A DNA stretch of 64,000 bases from Glaciozyma antarctica PI12 (GCA_002917775.1 KZ627148.1:1655183-1719182); one strand, 5' to 3'; positions 25,455 through 37,322 are shown, counted from the stretch's first letter. Numbers and translations: made by a program. The notes: generated by a model from the letters alone, not told the origin.

Positions 25455-27988
25455 ATGGCATCGGTGAGCAGCTCCTCAAAGCTAAACGCGCTGGCAGCTT
25501 GCTGAGACTTGGACTCCTTCCCAGATTATCACCTCCCCCTCCCGCCGCTTCGGCGCCAGGATCCTCTTCGCCCTGCTAGCATTCTTCCTTGTCAAGTGGA
25601 TATTCTGGGACTCCAAGGTGAGCTCGTGTCCTGGTTTTCTCGAGCTACGACGGTCTTGTCTTGCTAGGAGCGGGAGCAGAGCCATCGACGGGAGGAGCTG
25701 GTGCGGGAGCGTCAGCTAACGTCTTTGACACCTTGCAGCCCCTCACCCCTCCCGGCGAAATCGCCCACCCTGCTATCCTCGAGCGCCTGGCCCTAGGCGT
25801 ACCACTCTCCGGTCAATCCCTCGACACTCGCAAATACCCCTTCCTCCAAACGCGCATCAACCGCGACGAAAGCCCCGACCTCTTCGACCGCGACATCCGC
25901 GACGGGATTCAGGACTTCTGGACGCGCTTCCAGAAGCCATTCGCGCTGAGCTCCGAGACGGTTCATCTCGACGAGCAGGTCGTGCGAGGAGCGGTCGATG
26001 AGCTGCTGGGCTTTAACGGATGGGCAGCAGCGGCGTGCTCGAGCTTGACGAGGCCGTTCGGGATGCAGAAGAAGGAGGACGACTGGTCCGACCTCTCTGG
26101 CCCTGGATCCCTCTACTACTTCGCCCTCGTCGTTCACGGAGCGGACCACTTCCTTATCGACCAACTCGCCGTCATCGTCCAGCTCTCGAAGCGACTCGGT
26201 CCCAACTCCATCTTCGTCTCCCTCGTCGACTACTCCTCGACAGATTCGACCCCCTTTATCTGCGACATGGCCGAAGCCGTCATGATCCTCCTCGGCATTC
26301 CCTTCCGCATTCGCCAAGTCCCTTCGATGACCTACGACCTCCGACCCGACCGACTACCCTCTCGAAGAAGCTTACACCCGCAACCTCGCCCTCGAACCTC
26401 TCATCGAGCTCTGGACGCGTCGCAAGGTGCGCTTTACGCGCGTCGTCTGGCTCAAGGGCTTCACCTGCCCGAACGACATCCTCGAAACGCTCCGAGTTAG
26501 CGTCGTCAACCAGGCGTCGATGGTCTGCAGCATGGATTGGAAGGAGCACAATGGCTTCTTCATCTACAACGACCGCTGGCGCACGCGCGACATGGATGGC
26601 AACCTCTTCCGTGGCTCCAAGTCGACCTCGCCCGTCGACGAGGCTCCCCCGCGCGACGTCTACGGCGGAGCGAGGTACAAGAACCACCTCCCCTTCCAAG
26701 TCTTCTGCTGCGAGTCGGGCGCGCACGTCGTCGACCCGCACAAGTCGTACTACGAAGGCGTGACGTACCAGTCCTCCGTCGAAGGCGTCTTCAACACGAC
26801 CTCGTCGTCGGACGGCAAGGCGGCGCGGTGGAGCGAGGGTCCCTGCATGGACAGCTCTCAGCTCCACTTCTGTCGCGACATGTGGATGGTCTCGTTCCGC
26901 GATGGCGTCAAGCAGGAGGCGAAGCGGCTCGCGAACCAGGAGCGCATGGGCAAGGGGAGGAACGTCCACCCGTTCATGGAGGAGCTCATTCAGGCGACGC
27001 TGGCTTCGTACGCGCCTACGACGAGCGATCGCGTCGGCTACCCCAATTCGGGCGACTACCTCGCGGACGAGACGGGCGCGGCGCCAGGTGGAGGACCGGG
27101 GATGGATAACGGTATCAAGGGGACGCATGCGGGACAGGCGCCGCAGGAGCCTGAGGAGGAGTACGAGGAGGAGGAGGGAGGAGAGGGAGATTCGGAGAAT
27201 GGGGTCATCGAGGAGTACGATGCGGATGCGGGAGGAGAAGGACGACCGATCGACCTCGCGATTGAGATGGAGGACCAGGACTACGAGGAGGACGACAAGG
27301 AGACGGAGACGGACGACACGGTCATCGCGAAAGCTCCTCCTCGCGGTCCCGCCGCCGCCGGCGCCAACGCTCCCGCCAAACCTCCCAACCCCGTCGTCAA
27401 CCCCGCCAAAGTCAACCTCCCCGTCGCCCCCGTCCGAGCCGCTCCCGCTGCGCTCCCCATCGGCGCAGGACAGGCCGCCGGAAAGCTCGCAGCCGCGATC
27501 CCCGTCGTCAAGAAGCGCGGTCTCCTCTCGTGGCTCGCGAAGGCCGAGGACGCGATCGTCGAACGCCCCGTCGTCGCCGTCGTCAAGGAGCCGACGCACC
27601 AGCGCCAGAAACGTCGTTTTCGCTCGCTGCCGAACCACGAGTTCGACTACGGCGTCGCCAAGATCCTCGTCAACCCGCGCTGCGTGACGACGTACGCTGG
27701 CGTCTCGCATACGCAGCTCGCGCTCGACTTGTTCGGCTCGGGAGACGATATGAAGCCCGGGATGACGGAGAAAGGCAAGTACGTCCTCGACGAGTGGAGG
27801 ACTCCGCCCGAGTCGTTCGTGTGCCAGGAGATGAGGACGACGGGAGGTGAGTTTGCGTTTTTCGGTTATGGCGGAGGGAGCGAGGCTGATGATTATTTCG
27901 TTTCGTAGGTCGGATCGCACCGAAGCGGCAGAAGAGGAAGGGCTTCCAGCAAGCTCGCTTGCTGCTCAACGGCTGGAGGCCGACGTGA
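25455..27988 (+). CDS. GT69 alpha-1,3-mannosyltransferase (CMT1/CAP59 type)
   Basis: Type II Golgi glycosyltransferase; in Cryptococcus, relatives make mannose linkages in capsule or glycoprotein glycans. MAS is followed by an intron, then ARILFALLAFFLVKWIFW is the membrane anchor. Two more short exons lead to the main domain: HPAILERLALGVPLSGQSLD, LVDYSSTDSTPFICDMAE, YPLEEAYTRNLALEPLIELW, VVWLKGFTCPNDILETL, CSMDWKEHNGFFIYNDRWRT and LPFQVFCCESGAHVVDP. Between TCGATGACCTAC (26321-26335) and GACTACCCT (26352-26360) the reading frame moves by +1, so the gene does not read through as given. After the family domain comes an acidic then Ala/Pro/Val-rich insertion (about 27070-27600) before NHEFDYGVAKILVNPRCVTT. 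A last intron precedes GRIAPKRQKRKGFQ and the stop at 27986-27988. Confidence 0.87.
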
Positions 27989-28245
27989 GGGGGGTTACTT
28001 TATCTTGCATTAAACGAGTCGTGTCGCATCGTCGAGCTCTCGATCTCTCTGCTCTCACTGCCTTCAGGCGACTGCTCCCCATCTTTGCAAACTCTTCGCA
28101 AGCTCGACATGCCAAACATCTCGCCTAAACTCCCGCCCACTCTAGCGCAACAGCGTCCCTCTCCTTCCGGCTCAAAAGTCCCCTCTCCAGCATTCCCCAA
28201 ATGCGCCGCTGGCTCTCCGACATGCTGCCATTCCTCGCCTTCTGC

Positions 28246-29509
28246 TTACCTCGTTCCCAGACGGCCCCCCCAGGGCAGAACCGGCCCACTCTCGAGTCCA
28301 TCCAGCCCGAGCGCGCAGGCCGTCTTCCGCACTCCTCCCAGGAACCACAAGTAGGTGATAAAGTCGCTGTAGCGAGACGTTCGTTCGACCCAGTCCAGGT
28401 GCTCTATCCCGAGTCGAAAGGCGTCCGTTTCGCAGAGGTGACGAAGCGCATCCAATCGACAAAGGCGCATTCGCTCTGTGCGCTTCCCGGTTGCGGACCT
28501 GGGCTTGTTCGGTAGGTTGGGGATGCGAGGAGTGACTTGAGGAAAGCGAGAGAGGGTCGGAAGAGACGAATGGAGAGGGGCAAAGTGGAGGAAGGGTCGT
28601 ACGTCGTGCGGAGGAGGTCTGGCGATTCGCTCGCGCGTCAGCGTGGAAGACTGCTGGCTGGCGAGTGAGACGCACTTTGGAACAGGAAGCTCGTAGGCCA
28701 CCTCGAAAGCATCCAGAGCGGCCTGAAGGAACGCGGCGTGTCCTTCGGTGCGTCTCCAATCCCACTCCGGGGGAAGCTCCTTCGCAGTGGCCAAAGGTCC
28801 GACGACGCGAGAAATGGCGACTGCCCTTTTGCTGAGGGAAGAGTCCTGTGGGACCGGACGGGAGGGTAGGAAGGTCTTGACGGGTTGGTAGTCGGACGAG
28901 GTTGGTTCGCGTGACCAAGCTCGGCTCGAGGGAGGAGGAGAGGTGAGGCGGCGGCGCCTGGAGTCGGGGGAGGGGGAACGCGAGCTGGGAAAACGTCGAT
29001 TGCTTGCAGGAGCTACGGTGTTCTCGACCACGTCCATGGCGCGTACGAGCGTGCTTCGGTCGTCCTTCCAAGGAGCTGGCGCGTTCGCTCGACTGTCGGC
29101 TGGTGGAAGTCCCCACTCGTCGTCCGGCAAGCTCAGGAACGGGACACGCTCAACGAAGATCCTCTTACTAGGGTACGGACTCGGTCCTGCGTACGTAGAC
29201 GCCTTCAGCTCCTCTCCCACCTCCCCCAGCTCACGGCGCCTCCGAGTCGGATGAGCTCACCTCCGTCCCTCCTGCTATCCTCCTCTCGCCGCTCCACAAG
29301 AAGCGTTCTTGCTTCCGTCTCGATGAATGCATTTGCATCAGGGTGGAGCCCGAAAGCGATGAGAGCCAGCTGGGCCGACGTGAGGCTCGCGAGATCCTCG
29401 AGGTCCACGCCGTCGAGCGAAGTCTGTGAGAGGCGGGCGCTTGTCAGCGGGAGTGTCAGCAAGCTCTGAGGAGAAGGCTTGCCGTGAGCAGAGGATCCTC
29501 GACGTCCAT
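28246..29509 (-). CDS. uncharacterised fungal protein; first intron GC-AG
   Basis: I do not recognise this protein. The best model starts at the ATG at 29509 (MDVEDPLLT, nine codons), uses a 59-base intron with a GCAAGC donor and CTCACAG acceptor (29482-29424), and continues TSLDGVDLEDLASLTSAQLA and LIAFGLHPDANAF. A second intron joins to GPSPYPSKRIFVERVPFLSLP. The middle is Ser/Pro/Arg-rich. Later parts read AAFLQAALDAFEVAYELP and RMRLCRLDALRHLCETDAF, then HLDWVERTSRYSDFITYLWF and a stop at 28248-28246. At least one more intron lies near 28620-28680. Small helical N- and C-terminal segments suggest a folded core around a disordered linker. It converges on the GT69 gene and lies upstream of the FAD monooxygenase stop. 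Confidence 0.6.
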
Positions 29510-29782
29510 CGAGAGCGGTACGAGGGAGGAAGGGCCGACCGAAGGTCGAAGTGTCTGGCCCCTCTCCCGCCTGCTTCCTTCGACGATTTCTCTCCTCCGC
29601 CAGAGACACCTGAAGTTCGTGAACGTCGCGCGTAATGCTGCTGCTCAGAATCCTGAAATATTGCGCACCTCGACAACGTCCTTCAAGTTCTACTTCCTCC
29701 TCCGAGTCCTCCTCAGTCTACAATCCAATCTACCCCCCACAGTCTAGCTACTCTATGATGAACTTAGCACTCTACGTCTCCT

Positions 29783-31500
29783 CTAAAGCCTCGCAAACTC
29801 CTGCGTCGCCTGCCGCACAACATCAAGTCCATACAAACGATCCTGCGTCTCCTTGTCTCCCCACTTGTCCGGATTGCTCGCGCTCCCCGTCTGCGCCATT
29901 CCAATCATCTTGTCGCGGAGAATTTGCGCTGGACCGTCGGGGAGGTGAAGGTTGTTTCCCGTTACGCGAGCTGATTCGACGGCCCAGTCCGCTCGAGGCT
30001 TGCGAAGTCGCTGGAGGAATGGGTTAGCGAAATGTGCTGCGACGGAAGGTGTCGAACGAGCCTCGTAAGAAAGCAGAGCATCTTGTACGTCCTCCATTCG
30101 GGTAGCTTTTGCGAGAACGGCTGCGAAAACAGCTCCGTCCTCTCCAGCCATCGCAGCGCCTTGAGCGAGATGCTGCGCGGAAGGAGACCCGGTCAGCGAA
30201 CGTTCTCGAGAATAATTCAGCTTGTACTAACAGGAAGAGTAGGATGGCATGAATCTCCGAGTAGGACGACCTTGCGGTCGATCCACGAAGATAAAGGCAG
30301 GTGGATGCGAAGCGCCCATTCCACGAGTTCATCGCTCGGCGCCAAAGCGAACAGCTGCAGCAAGGCAGTCAGCGACGCACCCTCTCGATGAATGGGAAAG
30401 TTTCACCTTTCGAACAACGGGAGCGTAAGCTGAGAATCTCTCCGCCATCGTCGCCTTGGAAGCCTTGTTCGTCCAGTCTTCGGCAATGTCCATTCCAGTG
30501 ATGTGCGTCGTAACGATGTTGTACGCCTGCTTGGCCTTGATGGGGTAGGCGACGATGTGTGCGTCGGGGCTGTAAGCGAACTGTTAGCTTGGTTCGCAAG
30601 GAACGCAGCGTCTCACTCACCCAATCCAACGAATCGCGATGGGATCCTCAATCAGCCCCTTCAGCTCGACGTCGTTGTCCATCAACTCTCGCGGGAGAAT
30701 AACACCTGCAAGAGGGTTAGTACGACTTACTAACGAGTGATCACAGGAGGCACGCACGATAAGCTGCCTCGCCCGTCGCAATCGTCTCGTCCACCTCTCC
30801 GCGCCGTGCCATCATCTTCGTCCGAATCGCGCTCTTGATCCCGTCGGCGCCAACGATCACGTCGTGCTTCCTCCAGCTTCCCTTGATCAAAAGCGATGTC
30901 TTCTCAAAGTCGACGTCTTCGATGAATGACTGCGAGAGGGGAATCAGCGATTGTTCGCAGAGCGAGGAGCGAGAAGCGCGCACGTTGACTTTGAGTGATA
31001 CCCCCAGCTCAACCGCCTTATCCAACAACGCCCTATGAAGATCTCCTCGATGAACGACGAACGTAGGAAAGCCGAACTGCTCCTCGAGAGCCCCAAACGA
31101 CGTCGACCCCAGCTCCGCATTATTCGCGAATCCTGCGACCCCGTCAGCTCCAGCTCCCCAGTCCCTGCGCGAGTACTCACGTCGTACGCTCGCTCGCTCC
31201 AGTTGCACCGCTGACTCCTTCAGCTTCTCCAGAACGCCGAACCCAGCCAGAACGCGACAGAAGTTCGGAGCCACCTGTTCGCACCGTCAGCCTCATGTCC
31301 TCGCGATCAACGCGATCAAGGAAACGTACCTGAATCCCCGCTCCGACTTCTGCAATCACCGGCGCTGCCTCCCATACTGTCACCTTCGAAAACCCCCTCT
31401 GCGCCAAAGCGACAGCGGCAGCGAGACCTCCAATCCCTGCTCCGACGATGCCGACCGAGAGTATGGAGCCCAGAGGAGCGCGAGGGAGTAGGTTCGCCAT
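29783..31500 (-). CDS. class A FAD-dependent monooxygenase (salicylate hydroxylase-like)
   Basis: Flavoprotein aromatic hydroxylase using NAD(P)H and O2. The ATG at 31500 starts MANLLPRAPLGSILS. The FAD Rossmann motif is GIVGAGIGGLAAAVALAQRG, the DG motif is VIVGADGIKSAIRTK, and the GD motif with FAD pyrophosphate contact is VVLLGDSCHPTLPHLAQGAA after splicing. About eight short introns interrupt the gene, with the stop at 29785-29783 after TQEFARL. A C-terminal extension of about 90 residues follows the GD motif, as in salicylate 1-monooxygenase relatives. The substrate is not predictable: phenolic acids are typical. It lies tandem with, and about 215 bases downstream of, the ABC1 kinase gene. 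No mitochondrial targeting peptide is evident. Confidence 0.85.
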
Positions 31501-31716
31501 TGTTCGTGAGTCGGTTATCGAGGCAAGAAGGCAGACGACGAACGAAACTGCCTTGGGCGATGGACCGACGGTTCAGGCGCTGAGAAATCGGGAGAGAGGA
31601 TCTAGCGAACTCCGGGGTCCGGCGCCGCCCCACTTTTTCTCCCCCAAAAGCGTGACGATACGCACCTGAATTCGCCGGCAGAACTCCTGTATGGCAACAC
31701 TCTGTATCACAGTACA

Positions 31717-34257
31717 TCAACCGCTGAACGCAGCGTCCCCCAACTCGATCCCAAATTCATCGCGCGCCATATCCTGCTTCAACACCCCCATCAGTTCCTC
31801 CTCGATCTCCCCTGCGCAAGCCTACTCACCGTAACCTGCCTCTGCAAGATATCCTCAAACCCCTCCCCTGTCGTCGTCCCCATCCTCGCCAACGCCCACT
31901 GCCTGACCTGCGTCAACGCGAACCCAACGTCGATGAGGAGGAGCGTGAAGCGGAAGAAGAGGGATTGCGCCTTGTCGGCGAAGTAGGAGCGGATGCCGAG
32001 AGTTTGGAACGTCCGGGTTGAGATGGGGACGTGGAGGTCGAGACCGGCGGCGGCCCAGTGTGCGAGGGCGTTGATTCGGTTGGAGGGGGACCCGAGAGCC
32101 TGGAAGGAGGGGTTAGCGAGGTGCTAAGGGAGCAAGGGAGAGAGCAAACCTGGTTGTTGGCTTGCATCATGCGCATCGAGCGAGTGAGGAAGATGAGTTC
32201 CTGTTGGGCGAGATGGGATTAGCGAGGGACGACGGGATCGGAGAGAAGAACGAACGCGAGGGATCAACTGCTCGTTCTGCAGCATCGACCGGAACCGATC
32301 CTTCAAGCTCGTCTGCGCTTCGTAGGTCGTCTGCGCCTTGGGCTTTTCCGACTCCTTCTTCTTTCGCAGGTGATGAGGACGAAGCAAGGTCATCGACGCG
32401 AACATGTCGCTGTTCTCCTGCGAACCTCGGCACGTCAGCAAGGTATGAGAACGCGGTATGAACGGAGCGTACCTGAGCAATTCCCCAGCCTTTTGCGATC
32501 TTCTCGATGGTGGCGATATCGGCGACGAAGAGCGAGCGCCATAGAAGGCTGCGTGGTGTGGTCAGAAACGCTGACGACGTGGAGAAATGTTGAACGCACC
32601 AATATTCTTGTCTGAAAGTTTCTGAAAGGGGAATGTAGAGTCCGTGGTCGATGAGAATCTGCAACAAGTCGTCAACAGAGCTCGGAGGAGCGGCGATGGA
32701 AAGCAGCGTACGATCTGAGGTCTATTGGGGTAGTTGGGATGAGGTCGCACGAGAACGTTACCAGGATGAGGATCGGCATGCACCTAGCGAAGCGAGGGTC
32801 AGCTCGGCAGGCGCAGAACGAGCATCGAAGCTTACCCATCCCCACTTGAAAGTCTGTGCGGCAAAGAGGGAAGTCGCAGTGTCCATCGTTTGCCGGAGTG
32901 AGAGTCCTTGCTTCGTCAATCGAACCTTGTCGGTAAGCTTGCACGCCTCGACGAACCTGCAAAGAAGTCAGAAAATCAGCGCCGCTCAACACGCCGCAAA
33001 GATAGCAAACGCACTCTGCAGTCATGACGCTCGTTCCAGTCCAGTCCCAGTGTACCTTCGGAATCACAACGTTGTCGCGCAGACTGGGCTCGTTCGCCAA
33101 ATGCGCCGCGCTACGTTCCGCGTTGTGGGCTTCGTTGGCGAGATCCACCTCCTTGCGCATATGGAGAGCCACGTAATCGGCGACGAACGAAACAGGAAGG
33201 TCGAAGATCTTCTCATACGTCCAGAGCAGTGCCCCGTGAAGTGGAATGTGAGCTGGGGGAACCGAAAGCGAAATTTTGATGGGCTCACTTGTACGCGAAA
33301 AGGTCAAAGTCGATCTGCAGCGGAACAGAAGGTTTCCGAATCTTGACTGCCACCCATCCCTCGCCGTCCTTCCACTCCGCGTCGCCCTCCTTCCGCTTCA
33401 GCCGTGCGCGATGGACCTGCGCGATCGAAGCGGATGCGACTGGTTCTCGCGCGAACTCGTCGAATGCCTCGTCTGGATGTAAACCAAACTCTTTTCGGAA
33501 GACCTGCGTCGCGGCTTAGCTTAGTCCCTTTGCGACGGGCGAGAAGCGAGAGCGCACCTTAACAACCTCGTCGAAAGAAACGCCAGGAGCTCCTGCAGAC
33601 GAACGGTGTCAGTGAGCGCCGGAAAAATGCGCCAACAACAACGTACCATCAAAGATAGTTCCAAACGCGCGTTGATAAGGCTTAGGCAGAACAGCAGCTT
33701 GCACCGCGAGCGATTGTCCTGCAGTTCGCACTCGAGATCAGCTACTCGCTCCTTGCTTCTCTCTCCTAACTCGCAAACTTCCGAAAAGCTGCCACCTACC
33801 TATCTTGATGTACAAGCCCCCGTTCGTTACGCAGAGGTGGTGGATCCTATCAGCGACGCGTTCGTGAAGGGCGTCAATCTCGGTGGAGTTTGCGGGGTTG
33901 AAGTTGAGCTTGAAGTCTACCGCCATCAGAGCTCTGCACTTCCGTTATCTCCCGTTCCCTCCAATACTGCTCCGATCCAGCTCACCCAAAGATCCCCGTC
34001 CTGATCGTACGCTGCACGGCGGACGCCTGGAAGTACTCATCGTACGCCCACGCTCCTCCTCCCACCGCCAGCACCGCGCCTAATCGATAAAGTCTTCTTC
34101 GAGCTTTGGAGGAGGGAGGAGGCGAAGGAGGTGCTGAGGCGTAGGATCGGGCGAGAGAAGGACGCGCGATGGTCGGAGATCGGAGAGGAGGAGGAGCGCG
34201 AACGGAGCTTCTGAGGGATCGCAGGGAGCTGGCGCCGGCTTGACTGACTGGTGGCAT
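31717..34257 (-). CDS. ABC1/UbiB-family atypical kinase, ADCK1/MCP2 (CQD2)-like, mitochondrial
   Basis: Mitochondrial protein-kinase-like protein of the family linked to coenzyme Q and lipid handling. The N-terminus is Ser/Arg/Ala-rich (targeting), followed by a hydrophobic segment near RLGAVLAVGGGAWAYDEY. Diagnostic motifs: KIGQSLAVQAAVLP (KxGQ), FAREPVASASIAQVHRA (Ala-rich loop in place of the glycine loop), WVAVKIQKPSVP (ATP lysine), VHADPHPGNVLVRPHPN (catalytic loop) and ILIDHGLYIPL (the DFG equivalent, DHGLY as in ADCK1/5). About fourteen introns. The start ATG is 34257 and the stop 31719-31717 after MARDEFGIELGDAAFSG. ADCK1-type rather than ADCK3/Coq8-type is inferred from the DHGLY and KxGQ context. 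It is divergent from the flavin-reductase-like gene. Confidence 0.87.
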
Positions 34258-34613
34258 CGGTAGGGCGCCTTAGTTTGAGAGGCGCTCTGCGCGATAGGGA
34301 GCGTAAGAAGTCGAACAGAAAGGGGAACGCCCGTCATCCTCATCCGAGGAGATTTCAAGTTCTGTTCGAGTCCAGCAAAGTCCAGACCTTCTTCGCTCGG
34401 CCGTGTGGGTCGGGCTCTCCTCCTGATCCATCCCAGCTTCGAGCTCAGCATCTGCCCACCTCGCTCAGCACTGCGGTTGAGGGGGGGGGACATGCTCAAT
34501 CAAGTGTCCCCGGCCCCAGACTCGCTTGCTCTCCGCGGCAGACCTTTCAGCCGTACCCCGCGTCCCCCACAACGACGTATCTGCTCCTTGGACCTGCTCT
34601 GATCATCAAAGCT
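34258..34613. other. divergent promoter region, ABC1 kinase / flavin-reductase-like gene
   Basis: About 356 bases between two opposed start codons. It contains a run of nine Gs (34481-34489), a feature prone to sequencing error. No coding signal or clear core promoter motif is seen. Confidence 0.5.
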
Positions 34614-35806
34614 ATGAGTGAGTGTTCTCCTTGCCACTGGTGCTCTGCGGCTACGGGAGCAGCTCTGGAACGAGCGCTAACTCAAACTCGGTCCTCCTGC
34701 TTGCTAGCTACCGGTAACGTCTTCTACCAGCCAGGAGTGACCCCGCATGGTCTTCCTCACGACCCCTTCAAGGCCTGTGTTGTCCCTCGCCCTGTACGCT
34801 TTCTGCGGCTCGATCTTTGTCGCGGAACGACAGCTGACTGTCGGCGCTCGCTTTCTCGCCCGAACAGATCGGTTGGATCAGCACTGTCAACAAGGATGGC
34901 TCTGCAAACATCGCTCCCTACTCACAGTTCAACAACCTGACGTTCGACCCGCCTTACGTGATGTGTACGTCGCGAAGCCTGAGCTCCTCTCCTCTTTCTC
35001 GTTCTCACGCGTCTTTGTTCCAGTCTCCGCCAACCAAAAACCGAGCGACGGCGAACGAAAGGACACTACTATCAACTCGGAGCGCGAGGGCGAATTCTGC
35101 TGGAGTCTCGGTCTGTCCTTCTCGCTTCCTAAGATCCCGCGCGCTCACCTTCGCTCGTTTCGCAGCGACGTGGGAGCTCCGAGAAGCGGTCAACATTACT
35201 GCCGAGCAAGTACCTTACGGCGAGGATGAGTTCAAGCTCGCCAAATTGACGAAGCAGCCCGGCGTCGTCACTCGCACGCCGATGGTCCTCGAATTTCCCG
35301 TCAAAGTGCGTTCTCCCTTCCCCCACTCTCGCTCATCTCACCCCGCTCCCCACCGCAGTTCGAATGCAAATACCACTCCACTATTCGTCTCCCTGGAAAC
35401 CCTCCCATGGGCAGCGTCGACATCGTGATCGGTGAGTCGTTTCGGAGCGAGCTTGCATAGGCCTTCCTGACCCTCTTCGTCTCGAAAGGTCGCGTGATTG
35501 GAGTCCACATCGACGAACGAGTCCTCACGAACGGCATGATTGATATCGCCAAGACGATGCCTATCGCTCGCTGCGGCTACTGGCAGTACACTGTCATTCG
35601 CGAAACGTTTGAGATGATCATTCCTGGCGATCCGTACGTTGCGAGATGATGGGATTGCGAAAAGTGCTGATTCGCTTGAACGCAGACGAACCCGAGCTGG
35701 CCTCGAGGGATCCTCAGAGCTCAACTCCAAGATGGTGGGAGGAGAATACGATGCGAAGACGGGAGCGACGTTCGAGGAATCGGCCGTGTCGGCATTGAAG
35801 AAGTAG
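34614..35806 (+). CDS. flavin-reductase-like (FMN-binding split barrel) domain protein
   Basis: Predicted FMN-binding oxidoreductase of the flavin-reductase-like superfamily. The ATG at 34614-34616 is followed by one base and a 90-base intron (34618-34707). The protein then reads MTTGNVFYQPGVTPHGLP, ACVVPRPIGWISTVNKDGSA, NIAPYSQFNNLTFDPPYVMF (the family signature across two introns), NQKPSDGERKDTTINSER, and EFCWSLATWELREAVNITAE. Later exons carry FECKYHSTIRLPGNPPMGSV, DIVIGRVIGVHIDERVLTNG, ARCGYYQYTVIRETFEM and a stop at 35804-35806. Seven short exons. Length and motifs fit the common fungal members, whose reactions are mostly unknown. It converges on HSF-type factor B with about 160 bases between stops. 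Confidence 0.85.
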
Positions 35807-35965
35807 CCACGCCTGAACGAGTCTCTGAAAACAATCGTATATATCTCCAGGCACTACAAACGTTGGTCCGGGGGAACAGACAGGCCAATCTACACGAGCG
35901 ACTACACGAGAACAGCTCCTTCCGACCACCGAGGTTCGTATATCCACCTCCTCCTCCTCCTGCAA

Positions 35966-37247
35966 TCACTCCTCGCTCGAGCTCCTCGCCGTCGCCAGCT
36001 TCTTGGCAGCGCGAGCCTCCCATCGTACTCACTCGTCAGCTCTCAGTCGCCAGGGATCAAAAGCGGGAGAGAAAAGTACCTTGCTCGGCTTCGGCTTCAA
36101 AAGCCGCAACTGCGAAGGCTCGTCTCGTCGCATGTACGGGTGCTGGAACGCGCGCCATCCATTGCTATCCGAGTTGGCGAGAGAGTTGCTGAAAACTCCC
36201 TGAGCTTCGTTCTGAGCTCCGGTGGCGAGGCGTTCGAAGGAATCTGCGAACGGGATCAGCAAGGAATGGGGCGGCGATGGATGGTGAAGACGCACAGATG
36301 TGAAGCTGGCGGAGGAAGGAGGTAATACTCTTGTGCGAGAACAGGTCAGGGAGGATTCGCTGGACGAAGGTGGGGCTCTCTGCCGAACGAGCGAGGGTGA
36401 GCGAGATTCCGAAGGGATGCGGAAAGGGAACGAACCTGTTGCGATGAGGAATGCGTCCCCAGTCTCTGCCCACTTGGCGACTCCTCCATAGTCGGCGGGG
36501 TGTTCGAGTATCCAGTAGAGCTTCGCCGCGAAAGGCTGCGAGGAACGAAGAGTCAGCTTCGCGGGTCTGACCAGCGGTGAATCGGCAGGGACGTACCGTC
36601 ACACCAGAGCGATACGGCTGAACCTTGTACGCCTTCTGAGGAGCTCTCTCGATTGAGGCTTCCGCAGGTGCAGATGCCGCAAACGCGCTCGTCGACGCCG
36701 TCAGCTCCTCTCCGCTCCCTCCCTCCGGGAACCACGCTCCTCCCCCGCTGTCCCCCGTGAACGGATGCCCACTGAACCCATCAAGACTCCAAGATGGTGG
36801 CGAACTCCACGAGGAGGAGAACGTTTCGGGAGTCTGCGGTGGCGAAAGGAGGTAGCTCGTCGGCGCCAATGACGGGTAGTACGCCTGAGGAGGAGCCTGG
36901 AAGGCGTCGTATACGGGGACGTCGGAGAAGGGCGACTGAATAGAGTAGGGGTAGGAGCTTGAGGAAGTAGAAAAGGAAGGTTCGTGGTGGCGAAGGAGAG
37001 CGTCGAAGCTCGAAGGCGATTGCTGGCGAGTGTGCGACGGCGGAGGGTACGGTGCCGCTCGATGGTGGTAGTGGGCTGGTGCTGGACGAAACTCTTCGTG
37101 GCTCATTCGTCGTGCTCCGCTCACTGTGGAGTCGGTTAGAAAAAGGTGCTCGAGCTCACTGGCAGCGGAGTGCGACTTACGCCACTCGAACTTGGTCGTA
37201 GGAGGCTCAGGCGCTGAGAGCCTGCGGGGATGCGTCGAACCGGTCAT
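35966..37247 (-). CDS. HSF-type DNA-binding transcription factor B (paralogue of factor A)
   Basis: Nuclear transcription factor predicted from a heat-shock-factor-type domain at the C-terminus. The ATG at 37247 starts MTGSTHPRRLSAPEPP; an intron after the Trp of KFEW leads into a Ser/Pro/Tyr-rich region, then YKVQPYRSGVT. The DNA-binding domain follows: PFAAKLYWILEHPADYGG, KWAETGDAFLIAT, TFVQRILPDLFSHKS and SITSFLRQLHIYSFERLAT. The tail is SQLRLLKPKPSK, one intron, then ARAAKKLATARSSSEE and the stop at 35968-35966. Shared with the factor A gene (1154-2692): the PYRxGVT lead-in, QEAQG/NEAQG, KPKPSK, and introns at the same four places. It is divergent from TOM40 across the longest gap in the window. 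Recognition site and inducing condition are unknown. Confidence 0.82.
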
Positions 37248-37304
37248 GTCGATACAGAGGTGGGGTAGGAGGAACAAGAGGAAGCAGAGCCTTCCAGATT
37301 CCTA

Positions 37305-37322
37305 GAGAAGTTCGGACTTCTC
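37305..37322. promoter_or_regulatory. perfect inverted repeat upstream of HSF-type factor B
   Basis: The 18-base GAGAAGTTCGGACTTCTC has 7-base arms around a TCGG centre and lies about 60 bases upstream of the factor B start codon, probably in its leader or core promoter. It could be a dimeric protein site or an RNA hairpin with a UCGG-like tetraloop context. Several GAA/TTC triplets nearby recall heat-shock elements, but the 5-base register is not kept. Confidence 0.4.

Noticed and set aside
26280-27920. 546-codon open frame on the minus strand across the GT69 gene
   Set aside because: It mirrors the Asp/Glu/Val-rich exon of the real gene, has Arg/Leu/Val-skewed composition and no motif; a composition shadow in GC-rich DNA.
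37262-37322. Heat-shock element upstream of HSF-type factor B
   Set aside because: GAA and TTC triplets are frequent here, but not in the 5-base alternating register required; only the palindrome is kept as a weak feature.
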